Source of the DNA: Streptomyces sp. BV286
GTDB taxonomy: Bacteria > Actinomycetota > Actinomycetes > Streptomycetales > Streptomycetaceae
Length of the DNA: 64,000 nt
Assembly (NCBI RefSeq): GCF_019090165.1
Contig: NZ_JAHRIB010000100.1
Location: 124,001-188,000 of the forward strand
Direction: 5' to 3'
Positions 42,164 to 51,639 of this stretch are shown here, one piece after another; the first letter of the stretch is position 1; each line of letters starts with the position of its first letter. Below the pieces are notes generated by a model. The model saw only the letters and a program-made list of their open reading frames with translations, had not been told where the DNA came from and made no database searches. A program made the position numbers and the translations under genes.

Positions 42164-43198
42164 ATGCTCGGTTGCGTGATCCACGGCCAGGGGGACCTGC
42201 GCGTGGAGGACCTCCCGGCTCCCTTCGCCGGACCCGGCGAGGCACTCGTCGCCGTACGGTACGGCGGGGTGTGCGGATCCGATCTCCACTACTGGCGCCA
42301 CGGCGGGGTCGGCGACTTCCGGCTCCGCGAGCCGATGGTCCTCGGTCACGAGGTCGTCGGCACCGTGCTCTCGTACGGAGGCGGCGGCAGGGGCCTTCCC
42401 GCACCGGGTACGGCCGTCGCCGTGCACCCGGCCACACCGTGCGGGGTGTGCCCGGAGTGCGCCGCGGGCCGCCGGAACGTGTGCCGTGACACCCGTTACC
42501 TCGGCAGCGCGGCCCGCACCCCGCACGTCCAGGGCGGATTCGCGGCCCAGGTCGTGGTCCCGGCCGAGCAGTTGAGGCCGCTGCCCGCCGGACTGCCCCT
42601 GCGGCGGGCCGCGTTGGCCGAACCGCTGTCGGTCGCCCTGCACGCGGTACGACGGGCCGGTGACCTCTCCGGGAAGCACGTCCTCGTGACCGGCGCCGGT
42701 CCCATCGGCTGTCTGGTCGTCGCGGCGGCGAAGGCGGCGGGCGCCGCGCGGGTGACGGTCACGGACCTGCTGCCGCGGGCCCTGGAGTACGCGGTGGCGG
42801 CCGGCGCGGACACGGCCGTACGCGCGGATGTGCCCTCCTCGCCCGACTGGCCCGCCGAGGTGGACGCGGCCGTCGAGGCCTCCGGCGTCGCCGCCGGGCT
42901 GGACACCTGCCTGCGCCTGGTGCGGCGCGGCGGGGTCGTCGTCCAGCTCGGCATGCTGCCACCCGGCCAGAGCCTCTTCGCCGGCAACCTCGTCGTCAGC
43001 CGTGAGATCGAACTGCGGGGAGCCTTCCGCTTCGACGGGGAGTTCGACGAGGCGCTCACGCTCCTCGCCGGGCAGCCGCGTCTCGACCGGCTGATCAGCG
43101 CGGTGGTCCCGCTGGGCGAGGCGGAGTCGGCGTTCGCCCTCGCGGCGGACCGCGCCGAGTCCTGCAAGGTCCTGCTGGACTTCGGGGACGACGCCTGA
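42164..43198 (+). CDS. idnD: L-idonate 5-dehydrogenase (zinc-containing MDR)
   Basis: 344 residues. Catalytic zinc residues are in YGGVCGSDLHYWRHG and LGHEVVG; the structural zinc loop is CGVCPECAAGRRNVC. The cofactor-binding region is VTGAGPIGCLVVAAAKAAG. It oxidises L-idonate to 5-ketogluconate, feeding the SDR. ATG 42164 is preceded by AAAGGGG. Last gene of the operon. Confidence 0.87.
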   Translation: MLGCVIHGQGDLRVEDLPAPFAGPGEALVAVRYGGVCGSDLHYWRHGGVGDFRLREPMVLGHEVVGTVLSYGGGGRGLPAPGTAVAVHPATPCGVCPECAAGRRNVCRDTRYLGSAARTPHVQGGFAAQVVVPAEQLRPLPAGLPLRRAALAEPLSVALHAVRRAGDLSGKHVLVTGAGPIGCLVVAAAKAAGAARVTVTDLLPRALEYAVAAGADTAVRADVPSSPDWPAEVDAAVEASGVAAGLDTCLRLVRRGGVVVQLGMLPPGQSLFAGNLVVSREIELRGAFRFDGEFDEALTLLAGQPRLDRLISAVVPLGEAESAFALAADRAESCKVLLDFGDDA

Positions 43199-43294
43199 GT
43201 CCTGGAAGGGGCGCGGGGATCCGCGCGCCCTGCCACGCACGACCCGCGCGCCTCCGCACACCTTCGTCAGGACGCGGCGCGCCGGAGACCGGCG

Positions 43295-43948
43295 CTAGGG
43301 CCGCCACAGCGGGTGTTCCCGCTCCGCCCACTCGCGGCTGACCGACCCCGTCCGCAGGCCCCGCCGGGACTCCGGGCGGGCGAGGGCCATCCCGATGTGC
43401 CCCGCGAGGACGATGCCGATGGCCAGCGCGAGCCAGTCGTGGACGAAGGTCGCGCTCGTGCGCCAGACCAGCGGGGCGAGGTGGGTGAACCACATCAGCA
43501 GCCCCGTGCCGAGCATGACCAGGACGGCACCGGCGATCCACGCCGCGTACGTCTTCTGCCCGGCGTTGAACTTCCCGGCGGGCCGCGCCCCGGGCCGTGC
43601 GTCACGGCGCAGCGCGGAACGCAGCCAGACGCGGTCGTGCGGCCCGAAGCGGTTGAGCAGCCGCAGGTCCGCCCGGAAGGCGCGCGAGACGAGCCCGGCG
43701 AGGACGGGCACCGGAGTCAGCAGCCCCGACCACTCGTGCACGGTGACGACCAGCGCGCGGCGGCCGACGAGTTCGGCGAGCTGGGGCAGGTAGAGGCAGG
43801 CCGCGGTCAGGACGCACAGCCCCATCAGGAGGGCCGTCGCCCGGTGCACCCACCGTTCGGCGGGCGAGAAGCGGCGCACGCGGACCGAGGCCGCGAAGCG
43901 CTCGCCGGTGTCCGGGGGCCGCGAGGCGTCGATCTCAGGTCGCGTCAT
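43295..43948 (-). CDS. Cytochrome b/b561-type membrane subunit
   Basis: 217 residues with four predicted membrane helices. His residues that could bind heme are in RWVHRATALLMG, VVTVHEWSGLLTP, WFTHLAPLV, TFVHDWLALAIG and VLAGHIGMALA, as in formate-dehydrogenase gamma-like and b561 cytochromes. Its start overlaps the stop of the molybdopterin oxidoreductase by 14 bases, so the two likely form one electron-transfer pair. Confidence 0.82.
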   Translation of the reverse strand: MTRPEIDASRPPDTGERFAASVRVRRFSPAERWVHRATALLMGLCVLTAACLYLPQLAELVGRRALVVTVHEWSGLLTPVPVLAGLVSRAFRADLRLLNRFGPHDRVWLRSALRRDARPGARPAGKFNAGQKTYAAWIAGAVLVMLGTGLLMWFTHLAPLVWRTSATFVHDWLALAIGIVLAGHIGMALARPESRRGLRTGSVSREWAEREHPLWRP

Positions 43949-44678
43949 CGTCCCGTCCGTTCGATCGGCCCACCCACGCGTCCACGTCGTAGCCCCGCTC
44001 CTCCCAGTAGCCGGGGCGGACGTCCGACGTGACGGTGATGCCGGACAGCCATTTCGCCGACTTGTAGAAGTACATGGGGGCCACGTAGAGGCGGACCGGG
44101 CCGCCGTGGGAGTGGTTCAGGTCCTTGTCCTGCATGCGCAGGGCGACGAGGACGTCGGCGCGGCGGGCCTGGGACAGGGTCAGGCTCTCCGAGTACGCGC
44201 CGTCGAAGCAGGTGAAGCGCACCGCACCGGCCGAGGAGCGCACCCCCGCGGCGTCCAGCAACCGGGACAGCCGTACGCCCTCGAAGGGCGTGTCCGGCAC
44301 CCGCCAGCCGGTGACGCACTGGACGTCGCGGACCATCCGGGTCTGCGGCAGGGCCCGCAGGTCGGCCAGGGTGTAGGTGCCGGGGCGGTCGACCAGGCCG
44401 TCGATCTTCAGACGGTACGAGTCCTCGTCCTTGTGCGGGACGGAGGAGGTGACCGAGTAGTAGCGGAAGCCGCCGCCGTTGGGGAGGAGGCCGGTCAGGC
44501 CGGTGGGGTCCTTGTCCGCGGCGCCGCCGAGGAAGGACTCCAGGCCTCGCTGGAGGGTGGGCGCGGTCACCACGCCCAGGGCACCGAGCCCGAGCATCCC
44601 GAGCATGAGCCGGCGCCCCACCGGGGCTCCGCCCTCCTCGGGTTCGCCCGCGGCCGCTGACGACAGTTCCGGGTTCAC
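43935..44678 (-). CDS. Sulfite-oxidase-like molybdopterin oxidoreductase
   Basis: 247 residues. An N-terminal membrane anchor or signal (GRRLMLGMLGLGALGVVTAP) precedes the Mo-cofactor domain. VRDVQCVTGWRVPDTPFEGV contains the Mo ligand Cys121, and GGPVRLYVAPMYFYKSAKW is a typical later motif. No dimerisation domain, as in MsrP/YedY. With the cytochrome b subunit it resembles an MsrPQ-type periplasmic reductase or sulfite dehydrogenase; direction and substrate unknown. Confidence 0.85.
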   Translation of the reverse strand: MNPELSSAAAGEPEEGGAPVGRRLMLGMLGLGALGVVTAPTLQRGLESFLGGAADKDPTGLTGLLPNGGGFRYYSVTSSVPHKDEDSYRLKIDGLVDRPGTYTLADLRALPQTRMVRDVQCVTGWRVPDTPFEGVRLSRLLDAAGVRSSAGAVRFTCFDGAYSESLTLSQARRADVLVALRMQDKDLNHSHGGPVRLYVAPMYFYKSAKWLSGITVTSDVRPGYWEERGYDVDAWVGRSNGRDDDAT

Positions 44679-44687
44679 ACACCGATT

Positions 44688-44730
44688 CGAGCACCCCCGG
44701 CCCCGGGAAGCCAGGGGCCGGGGGTGCTCG
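44688..44730. terminator. Terminator of the amino-acid permease unit
   Basis: A 17-bp perfect stem: CGAGCACCCCCGGCCCC (44688-44704) with its complement (44714-44730). It begins only 10 bases upstream of the oxidoreductase GTG start and so also sits in its leader region. Confidence 0.9.
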
Positions 44731-44792
44731 TCAGTGTTCCGTAATCTTTCTTACGGGTTTCTCAGGAGCGGGACGGCCGGGGGGCCGGGTGC

Positions 44793-46358
44793 TCAGGCGT
44801 CGGGCCCGGCCGCCTTGTCCAGCTGGAACGCCTCGTTGCCGAGGCCGATCCCGGCGTAGGCCTCGGGCTTGCGGGCGCGCAGGAACAGGCCCTGGAGCAC
44901 GCCCGCGGCGGCGGCCAGCACGATGATGCCGGGCAGTACCCAGCTCAGCGAGGAGCCGGGTCCGGCTCCCACGAGGACGTCGAAGTCCTTGACGGTGTAG
45001 ACCGCGATGACGAGGAGCGAGACCCCCGCGATCACCGAGCAGGCCAGGCGCCAGGCCTGGGCGGCCGCGGCGCCCCTGCGGGCGAAGAAGACGATGACGG
45101 AGAGCGAGGCAGCGGCCATCAGCACGATGACGCCGAGCGCGCCGACGTTGCCCATCCAGGTGAAGAGCTGCAGGACGGGCGCGGTCGGGTCGCCGACCGG
45201 CTTGTCGTCGGCGACGGCGAACGCGGCCACGACCACCACGGCGATGACGGACTGGAGCAGCGAGCCCGTGCCGGGCGCGCCGCTCGCGCCGGTGGTCCGG
45301 CCGAAGACGGAGGGCAGCAGACCTTCCCGGCCCATGGCGAAGGCGTACCGGGCGACGACGTTGTGGAAGCTGAGCATCGCGGCGAACATGCCGGTCACGA
45401 ACAGGATGTGGAGCACGTCGGTGAAGGTCCCGCCGAGCCGTGACTCGGTGAGGTGGAAGAGCAGCCCGGCGCTCTGCTTCTGGGCGGCGCCCACGATCCC
45501 GGAGGGGCCCGCGGCGACGGTCAGCGCCCAGGAGCTGAGCGCGAAGAACACGGCGACGAAGCCGATCGCGAGGAACATCACGCGCGGGACCAGGATGTGC
45601 GGCCGGCTGGTCTCCTCCGCGTATACCGGGGCCTGTTCGAAGCCGAGGAACGCGGCGATGCAGAAGCACAGGGCGGTGCCGAGGCCCGCTCCCGTGAGGG
45701 TGTCCGGGTTGAAGGCGTGCAGCGACAGGCCTTCCTTGGCGGGGTCGGCGACGGCCGCGATGTCGAAGATGACGACGAGCGCGACCTCGATGAGCAGCAG
45801 CACCCCGAGCACGCGCGCGTTGACGTCGATCTTCAGCCAGCCGAGTGCGCCGACGAGGAGCGCGGCCGCCAACGCCGGTATCCACCAGGCGACTTCGACG
45901 TCGAGGTAGGTGGCGAACAGGCCGGACACCTCGAAGCCGAAGATGCCGTAGATGCCGATCTGGAGCGCGTTGTACGCGACGAGTGCGACGGCCGCGGCCC
46001 CCGAGCCCGCCATGCCGCCGAGTCCCCGGGAGATGTACGCGTAGAAGGCGCCCGCGTTGTGGACGTGGCGGCTCATCTCGGCGTACCCGACGCTGAAGAG
46101 GACGAGCACGACGCCGAGCAGGACGAAGAGCAGTGGCTGGCCGACGATGCCCATCACCGCGAATGTAGTGGGCATGACACCCGCGACCACCATGAGCGGG
46201 GCGGTCGCCGCGAGCACGGAGAGCAACAGGCCCCCCGTGCCGAGCCGGTCGGAGCGCAGCGCCCGGTCCTGGCCCTTGAAGGTGCTGATGCCGCTGTCCG
46301 CGGCGGTCTGTCTGCTCTTGCTCGACGCACTTGAGGTATGCGAACTGCCCGTCGTCAT
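44793..46358 (-). CDS. APC-superfamily amino-acid permease
   Basis: 521 residues with about 12 to 14 hydrophobic helices. The N-terminal cytoplasmic tail is Ser/Thr-rich. ATAPLMVVAGVMPTTFAVMG, GYAEMSRHVHNAGAFYAYISRGLGG and IAAFLGFEQAPVYAEETSRP are hallmarks of the APC family. Substrate unknown. Upstream (45 bases) is a co-directional hypothetical gene. Confidence 0.9.
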   Translation of the reverse strand: MTTGSSHTSSASSKSRQTAADSGISTFKGQDRALRSDRLGTGGLLLSVLAATAPLMVVAGVMPTTFAVMGIVGQPLLFVLLGVVLVLFSVGYAEMSRHVHNAGAFYAYISRGLGGMAGSGAAAVALVAYNALQIGIYGIFGFEVSGLFATYLDVEVAWWIPALAAALLVGALGWLKIDVNARVLGVLLLIEVALVVIFDIAAVADPAKEGLSLHAFNPDTLTGAGLGTALCFCIAAFLGFEQAPVYAEETSRPHILVPRVMFLAIGFVAVFFALSSWALTVAAGPSGIVGAAQKQSAGLLFHLTESRLGGTFTDVLHILFVTGMFAAMLSFHNVVARYAFAMGREGLLPSVFGRTTGASGAPGTGSLLQSVIAVVVVAAFAVADDKPVGDPTAPVLQLFTWMGNVGALGVIVLMAAASLSVIVFFARRGAAAAQAWRLACSVIAGVSLLVIAVYTVKDFDVLVGAGPGSSLSWVLPGIIVLAAAAGVLQGLFLRARKPEAYAGIGLGNEAFQLDKAAGPDA

Positions 46359-46403
46359 GGCGGGGTTGTCCTTTCGGGGGCTGCGATGTGCTGGGGCGTT
46401 TGT

Positions 46404-47354
46404 TCAGACCGTGCCGAGCACGCTGTCGCGTGCGGCACGGAAGGCCTTGTGCGGGTCTCGGTCGGGGTACGACCACGGAACGGGGGTCGCGTGCGATCCG
46501 ATGCGGTGGAACAGGGCGGCCGCCTCGGCGCCCCGGCCCTCGCAGAACTTGGCGTGGGCGAGGAAGTTGAGGTCGAGCTGGCTGCGCGGATGGTCGTCGC
46601 GCTCCCACTCCAGCCACCAGTCGAAGGCCGTCTTCATCACCTGCCGGGCCCGCCGGCCGACCCAGTGCCCGGACGCCACGGGGTCGGCGGGTTCGCTGCC
46701 CGCGGCGGCCAGCACCCGGAAGCGCTCGGCGTGCGCGACGACGGGCAGGATCGCCAGCGGCGAGTCGGCGGGCGCCTGTTCGGCGGACCAGGTCGCGAAG
46801 TCGTAGACCTCGTGCAGCGGGTCCTGCCCGGCGTCGGGGCGCCGCTCGGCCAGCCGGGCCACCATCAGGTGATGGGCGTGGTGGTGGTCGGGGTACCGGT
46901 GCCGGACCTCGTCGAAGAGCTGGACCACGTCCTGCTCGGCGCCGAGGACACGCTCCAGCATCAGCAGCCCGAGCCAGGGCGTGGGGTCGGCGGGCACGGC
47001 CGCCGCCGCGCTGCGGCACGCCTCACGCGCCCTGGTGGGCTTCTCCTTGCCGTTCAGGGCGCGTTGGACGGTGGCGACGGCGAGCAGCACCGCGGCGTCC
47101 CCCGACTCGGGTTCGGCGAGCTGCCAGTCGCGGGCCCAGGCCAGCGTGCCGCTCTCCTGCGCGAGCGTCGTGACGCGGTGCCCGCGACGGTCCCAGTCGT
47201 CGCCGGTCTCGACCAGCAGGGAACGTACGGCGGTCCACCGGCCCTGGGCCAACGCGGCACGGGCGGCGACGAGTTCGGCGTCGTCCAGTGCGGCGTCGAA
47301 GGCCTGGGCCGCGCGCTTGCGGGCACGGCCGAGGGGTGGAGGGGGTGGAGACAC
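46404..47354 (-). CDS. Hypothetical TPR-like cytosolic protein
   Basis: 316 residues from a GTG at 47354 with GAGGAAG upstream. It is predicted almost wholly helical; repeats such as ARAALAQGRWTAVRSLLVET and LNFLAHAKFCEGRGAEAAALFHRI resemble tetratricopeptide units. No signal peptide. A CAACCGGTTG palindrome lies 48 bases upstream. Probably co-transcribed with the permease gene. Not recognised beyond this. Confidence 0.72.
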   Translation of the reverse strand: MSPPPPPLGRARKRAAQAFDAALDDAELVAARAALAQGRWTAVRSLLVETGDDWDRRGHRVTTLAQESGTLAWARDWQLAEPESGDAAVLLAVATVQRALNGKEKPTRAREACRSAAAAVPADPTPWLGLLMLERVLGAEQDVVQLFDEVRHRYPDHHHAHHLMVARLAERRPDAGQDPLHEVYDFATWSAEQAPADSPLAILPVVAHAERFRVLAAAGSEPADPVASGHWVGRRARQVMKTAFDWWLEWERDDHPRSQLDLNFLAHAKFCEGRGAEAAALFHRIGSHATPVPWSYPDRDPHKAFRAARDSVLGTV

Positions 47355-47401
47355 CGCGGGAACTTCCTCACACGACGCGGTAATTCAGTGTCTGTTTTGT
47401 G

Positions 47402-47411
47402 CAACCGGTTG
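47402..47411. promoter_or_regulatory. LacI-like palindrome CAACCGGTTG
   Basis: A perfect 10-base palindrome in TGCAACCGGTTGAC, 48 bases upstream of the hypothetical/permease unit. CAACCGGTTG cores are typical of LacI-family operators; no LacI gene is adjacent. Confidence 0.45.
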
Positions 47412-47577
47412 ACATTCACCGATGACTGGTTTTGTCAGCGGTCGATCACGGACAGCCAACCCCCCACCAAGGGTTCACGTCAAGGTCTGACAGGTTGCAG
47501 ACACGCCTCAAACTACCGCCGGGTACTGTGAGTTGGTCCCGCCGTTCGACCGGTCGTCATTGCCCGCCAAGGCCCCG

Positions 47578-49233
47578 TCAGTTCACGGCCTTCGCCGCGG
47601 CCCGCCCCGCCGTACGCCCGGAGAACAGGCAGCCGCCGAGGAACGTGCCCTCCAGGGACCGGTAGCCGTGCACCCCGCCGCCGCCGAACCCGGCCGCCTC
47701 CCCCGCCGCGTACACCCCGGACAGCGGGTCGCCGCCCTCGGTCAGCACGCGGGACGAGAGATCGGTCTCCAGGCCGCCGAGTGTCTTGCGGGTGAGGATG
47801 TTGAGGCGCACGGCGATGAGCGGCCCGGCCTTCGGGTCGAGGATGCGGTGCGGGGTGGCCGTGCGGATCAGCTTGTCGCCGAGGTAGGCGCGGGCACCGC
47901 GGACCGCCGTCACCTGGAGGTCCTTGGTGAACGGGTTGGCGATCTCCCGGTCGCGCGAGGTGATCTCGCGCCGCAGCGCGGCCTCGTCGATGAGTGGCTC
48001 CTTGGTGAGCGCGTTCATGCCGCGGACGAGTGCGCCCAGGTCCTTCTCGACGACGAAGTCGGCGCCCTTGTCCATGAACGCCTGTACCGGGCCCGGCACA
48101 TCGGCCCGAGCGCGCTGGAAGACGCCCTTGACGGACTTGCCGGTGAGGTCGGGGTTCTGCTCGGATCCGGAGAGCGCGAACTCCTTGCCGATGATCTTCT
48201 GGTCGAGCACGAACCACGTGTAGTCGTACCCGGTCTTCATGATGTGTTCGAGGGTGCCGAGCGTGTCGAAGCCCGGGAACAGCGGTACGGGCAGCCGGTT
48301 GCCGCGGGCGTCCAGCCACAGGGACGAGGGGCCGGGCAGGATGCGGATGCCGTGGTTCTCCCAGATGGGGTTCCAGTTCTGGATGCCCTCGGTGTAGTGC
48401 CACATGCGGTCGCGGTTGATCAGACGGGCGCCGGAGCCCTCCGCGATGGCGAGCATCTCGCCGTCCACGTGCGCGGGCACGCCGGAGATCATCCGCTCGG
48501 GCGGAGTCCCCAGCCGCTCCGGCCAGTTGGCGCGGACGAGCTCGTGGTTGCCGCCGATACCGCCCGAGGTGACGATCACCGCCTGCGCCCGGAACTCGAA
48601 GGCGCCGGCGACGGTGCGGCTGCTGGCCCTGCCGCGCTCGACGCCCGACGGCTCCAGCACCTCCCCGCTCACGGTGTCGACGGTGCCCGCGCTGCGGGAC
48701 AGGCCCGTGACCCGGTGGCGGAACCTGAGCTGTACGAGACCCCGCGCGACGCCCTCGCGGACCCGGCGCTCGAAGGGGGCGACGAGCCCCGGGCCCGTGC
48801 CCCAGGTGATGTGGAAGCGCGGCACGGAGTTGCCGTGCCCATTGGCGTCGTAGCCGCCGCGCTCGGCCCAGCCGACCACCGGGAACCAGCGGACGCCCTG
48901 CTTGTGCAGCCAGCTCCGCTTCTCACCGGCCGCGAAGTCGACGTACGCCTCGGCCCACCGGCGGGGCCAGTGGTCCTCGGCGCGGTCGAACCCGGCGGTG
49001 CCCATCCAGTCCTGGAGGGCCAGCGCGTGGCTGTCCTTGATGCGCATCCGGCGCTGTTCGGGGGAGTTCACGAAGAACAGGCCGCCGAACGACCAGTGCG
49101 CCTGGCCGCCGATCGACTGCTCCGGCTCCTGGTCGAGGAGGATCACCTTGCGCCCCGCGTCGACGAGCTCCGCGGTCGCCGCGAGCCCCGCGAGGCCCGC
49201 TCCGATCACGATCACGTCTGCGTCGTACGCCAT
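47578..49233 (-). CDS. FAD-binding dehydrogenase (3-ketosteroid dehydrogenase/fumarate-reductase-like)
   Basis: 551 residues. The FAD-binding motif is VIVIGAGLAGLAATAELVDAG at the N-terminus, followed by LLDQEPEQSIGGQAHWSFGG. The C-terminus has the second FAD contact YAAGEAAGFGGGGVHGYRSLEGTFLGG. It belongs to the KsdD-like flavoprotein group; the substrate could be a steroid-like or other CH-CH dehydrogenation target. A CCGACCGGT-type palindrome lies 25 bases upstream, linking it to the acyl-CoA genes at 52-58 kb. Confidence 0.88.
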   Translation of the reverse strand: MAYDADVIVIGAGLAGLAATAELVDAGRKVILLDQEPEQSIGGQAHWSFGGLFFVNSPEQRRMRIKDSHALALQDWMGTAGFDRAEDHWPRRWAEAYVDFAAGEKRSWLHKQGVRWFPVVGWAERGGYDANGHGNSVPRFHITWGTGPGLVAPFERRVREGVARGLVQLRFRHRVTGLSRSAGTVDTVSGEVLEPSGVERGRASSRTVAGAFEFRAQAVIVTSGGIGGNHELVRANWPERLGTPPERMISGVPAHVDGEMLAIAEGSGARLINRDRMWHYTEGIQNWNPIWENHGIRILPGPSSLWLDARGNRLPVPLFPGFDTLGTLEHIMKTGYDYTWFVLDQKIIGKEFALSGSEQNPDLTGKSVKGVFQRARADVPGPVQAFMDKGADFVVEKDLGALVRGMNALTKEPLIDEAALRREITSRDREIANPFTKDLQVTAVRGARAYLGDKLIRTATPHRILDPKAGPLIAVRLNILTRKTLGGLETDLSSRVLTEGGDPLSGVYAAGEAAGFGGGGVHGYRSLEGTFLGGCLFSGRTAGRAAAKAVN

Positions 49234-49257
49234 GAGCAGGTCCTCCTAGGCCTTGTT

Positions 49258-49267
49258 ACCGGTCGGT
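49258..49267. promoter_or_regulatory. TetR-type site ACCGGTCGGT upstream of the flavoprotein
   Basis: In TTACCGGTCGGTCAG; the core ACCGGTCGGT is identical to the site at 57790 and the same as half of the palindrome at 52283. Confidence 0.55.
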
Positions 49268-49381
49268 CAGATCCTTGGGCACCGGAGTGACCCAGTCAAC
49301 TGCCGGTTCCGGGCGCCCGGGCTACAGTCGGTCGACACCCACACCTCGCCCGTCACCGTCCGAAGTCTTGAGGTACGCAGC

Positions 49382-50281
49382 GTGTCGGTTCTCGTCCTCG
49401 TCCTCGCCGTCGGCGCGGCCTGCTGCCTGGGCATCGGCTTCGTCCTCCAGCAGAACGCGGCGGCCCGCGCGCCCCTGGGCGACTTCCTCTCCCCCCGGCT
49501 GCTCCTGGACCTGGTGCGGGTGCCCCGCTGGCTGGGCGGCATCGGGTTCATGGTGGTGGGCATGGTGCTCGGCGCGATCGCGCTGTCCCACGGCGAGGTG
49601 TCCCTGGTCGAGCCGCTCCTCGCGACGAATCTCCTGTTCGCTCTCCTGCTCTCCCGGCGCCAGACCCGCCGGCCGCTCGGCCGGCAGGGATGGGCAGGCC
49701 TGCTGCTCCTCGCCGGCGGCGTGACGGCCTTCATCGTCGCCGGGCGGCCGAGGGGCGGCGACGCCGTCTCCGACCCGGTGCGGCAATGGCTGATCATCGG
49801 AGTGATGCTCGGACTCGCGCTGCTGCTGACCGTGTACGCCAAGCGGTCCGTGATGAGCGCGGGACCGGCGCTGCTCGGGGCCGCGGCCGGGCTGCTGTAC
49901 GGGGTGCAGGACGCGCTCACCCGGGTGAGCGGACAGCGCTTCTCGGAGGGTGGATGGGTGTCGCTCGCCACCGGATGGCAGGTGTACGGGGTCGTCGCCC
50001 TCGGGGTCACGGGGCTCGTCCTCGTGCAGAGCGCCTTCGAGACCGCGCCGCTGCGGATGTCGCTGCCCGCGCTCACCGCCGCCCAGCCGCTCGCCGGCAT
50101 CGCGTGCGGGGTGGGCTTCCTCGGCGACCGGCTGCGGACCGGCTCCGGGGCGCTGGCCTGGGAGGCCGCGGGTCTTGCCGGGATCGTGGTGGGCGTCGTC
50201 CTGCTCGGACTGCACCCCGCGATGCCGAGCGGCACCGTGCCCGGGCAGCGGCAGCGGCAGCGGGACCTGCAGCCGCGCTGA
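49382..50281 (+). CDS. DMT-superfamily transporter
   Basis: A 299-residue membrane protein with about 9 to 10 hydrophobic helices. The GTG at 49382 follows TTGAGG. FVLQQNAAARAP near the start, SLVEPLLATNLLFALLLS and the second-half LRMSLPALTAAQPLAGIACG support a DMT/EamA-like fold with an internal repeat. Substrate unknown. Divergent from the flavoprotein. Confidence 0.8.
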   Translation: MSVLVLVLAVGAACCLGIGFVLQQNAAARAPLGDFLSPRLLLDLVRVPRWLGGIGFMVVGMVLGAIALSHGEVSLVEPLLATNLLFALLLSRRQTRRPLGRQGWAGLLLLAGGVTAFIVAGRPRGGDAVSDPVRQWLIIGVMLGLALLLTVYAKRSVMSAGPALLGAAAGLLYGVQDALTRVSGQRFSEGGWVSLATGWQVYGVVALGVTGLVLVQSAFETAPLRMSLPALTAAQPLAGIACGVGFLGDRLRTGSGALAWEAAGLAGIVVGVVLLGLHPAMPSGTVPGQRQRQRDLQPR

Positions 50282-50322
50282 CGTGCGGCGTGCCGCTGTG
50301 CGCCTGCTGCTTTGATGACCGG

Positions 50323-50838
50323 ATGAGTTCAGCTGACGAGATTCTCGACGTCGTCGACGAGCACGACGTGGTGGTGGGCCAAGCGCGACGCGGGGACGTG
50401 TACGCGCGCGGGCTGCGGCATCGATGCGCGTTCATCCAGGTCAGGGACGCCGCCGGGCGGCTCTTCGTGCACCGGCGCACGCCGGACAAGCTGGTCTTCC
50501 CCTCCCTGTACGACATGTTCGTGGGCGGCGTCGTCGGCGCCGGCGAGAGCTACGCCGACGCGGCCCTGCGGGAGGCCGAGGAGGAACTCGGTGTCCGGGG
50601 ACTCGCCCGTCCGGAGTTCCTGTTCAAGTTCCTGTACGAGGACGGCTCCGGGAGGAGCTGGTGGTCGGCCGTGTACGAGGTGCGGTGCCCGATGCCGGTG
50701 CGTCCCCAGGTGGAGGAGGTCGCCTGGCACGCGTTCCTGCCGGAGGCCGAGGTGCGGGAGCGGCTGACGGAGTGGGAATGGGTACCGGACGGGCTGGCCG
50801 CGTACGAGCGGCTGCGGGCTCTGCGGGAGACGGGCTGA
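50323..50838 (+). CDS. Nudix hydrolase
   Basis: 171 residues from ATG 50323. The Nudix box spans residues 69-91 (G-x5-E-x7-REAEEELGV), complete with all catalytic Glu. The fold resembles IPP-isomerase-like Nudix proteins (VFVHRRTPDKLVFPSLYDMFVGG). Diphosphate substrate unknown. Confidence 0.92.
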   Translation: MSSADEILDVVDEHDVVVGQARRGDVYARGLRHRCAFIQVRDAAGRLFVHRRTPDKLVFPSLYDMFVGGVVGAGESYADAALREAEEELGVRGLARPEFLFKFLYEDGSGRSWWSAVYEVRCPMPVRPQVEEVAWHAFLPEAEVRERLTEWEWVPDGLAAYERLRALRETG

Positions 50839-50920
50839 GCGTCGTCCGCAATCGAGCGGGGATGATCACGTGGTTCCCCGCGCCGCCGAGGGGTTCGCGG
50901 CCCCCGGTAGGGTCACCGAT

Positions 50921-51313
50921 GTGATCCATTTCGTGCAGACCGTCCGGCTGTGGTTCGCGCCCGAGCGGATCAAGGAGGAGGGCGGCACCCCCGACTACCG
51001 CTTCTCGCTGGCGAACGAACGGACGTTCCTGGCGTGGCTGCGGACCTCGCTGGCCCTGATCGGCGGCGGCTTCGCCGTGGACCAGTTCCTGCCCGATCTG
51101 CGGTGGGCGTGGCGGGCCGGGCTGGCGCTCGGACTGCTGGCCGCCGGGGTGCTGTGCGCGCTGCGCTCGGTGAACCACTGGGTCCGCTGCGAGCGCGCCA
51201 TGCGCCGGGGCGAGGACCTGCCGGTGTCCCGTTTCCCGGCGCTGCTGAGCATCGCAGTGGCCCTGGTGGCCGTCGCGATGATCGTCGTCGTGCTGGTCGG
51301 GTGGGAGGGGTGA
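50921..51313 (+). CDS. YidH/DUF202 membrane protein (first)
   Basis: About 130 residues from the GTG at 50921 after GGTAGGG. NERTFLAWLRTSLALIGGGFAV is the DUF202 hallmark, and three membrane helices follow. The stop overlaps the next start (GTGA), so it pairs with a second DUF202 protein. Function unknown. Confidence 0.87.
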   Translation: MIHFVQTVRLWFAPERIKEEGGTPDYRFSLANERTFLAWLRTSLALIGGGFAVDQFLPDLRWAWRAGLALGLLAAGVLCALRSVNHWVRCERAMRRGEDLPVSRFPALLSIAVALVAVAMIVVVLVGWEG

Positions 51314-51639
51314 CGGCCGGCCCCCTGGAGTCCGGGGGGCGGGACCCCGGCCTGCAGCCGGAGCGGACGCGCCTGGCCTGGCGGCGTACGACCCTCGCGG
51401 CGACCGTGGTCGCCGTGCTCGCCGGGAAGTCCGCCCTGCGCGAGGGGCCGAGCGCGACGGCGATCGTGGTGTGCGCGCTGTGCTGCGGGCTGTGGCTGGG
51501 ATTCCTCGCCGTGGCGCACCGGCGGATTCGCACCCTGTCCGAGGGCGTGCCGCCGACGGCGTTCACGCCGAGGCACGCGAGCACCGCCGCCCTGTGCACG
51601 ATCGCCCTGGCGCTCTGCGCCGTGGCGCTCGTCCTGTGA
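51310..51639 (+). CDS. DUF202 membrane protein (second)
   Basis: 109 residues from the GTG at 51310. QPERTRLAWRRTTLAATVVAVLAGKSA is the DUF202 motif, and three hydrophobic segments are visible. Probably a hetero-oligomer with the overlapping upstream gene. Confidence 0.85.
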   Translation: MTAGPLESGGRDPGLQPERTRLAWRRTTLAATVVAVLAGKSALREGPSATAIVVCALCCGLWLGFLAVAHRRIRTLSEGVPPTAFTPRHASTAALCTIALALCAVALVL

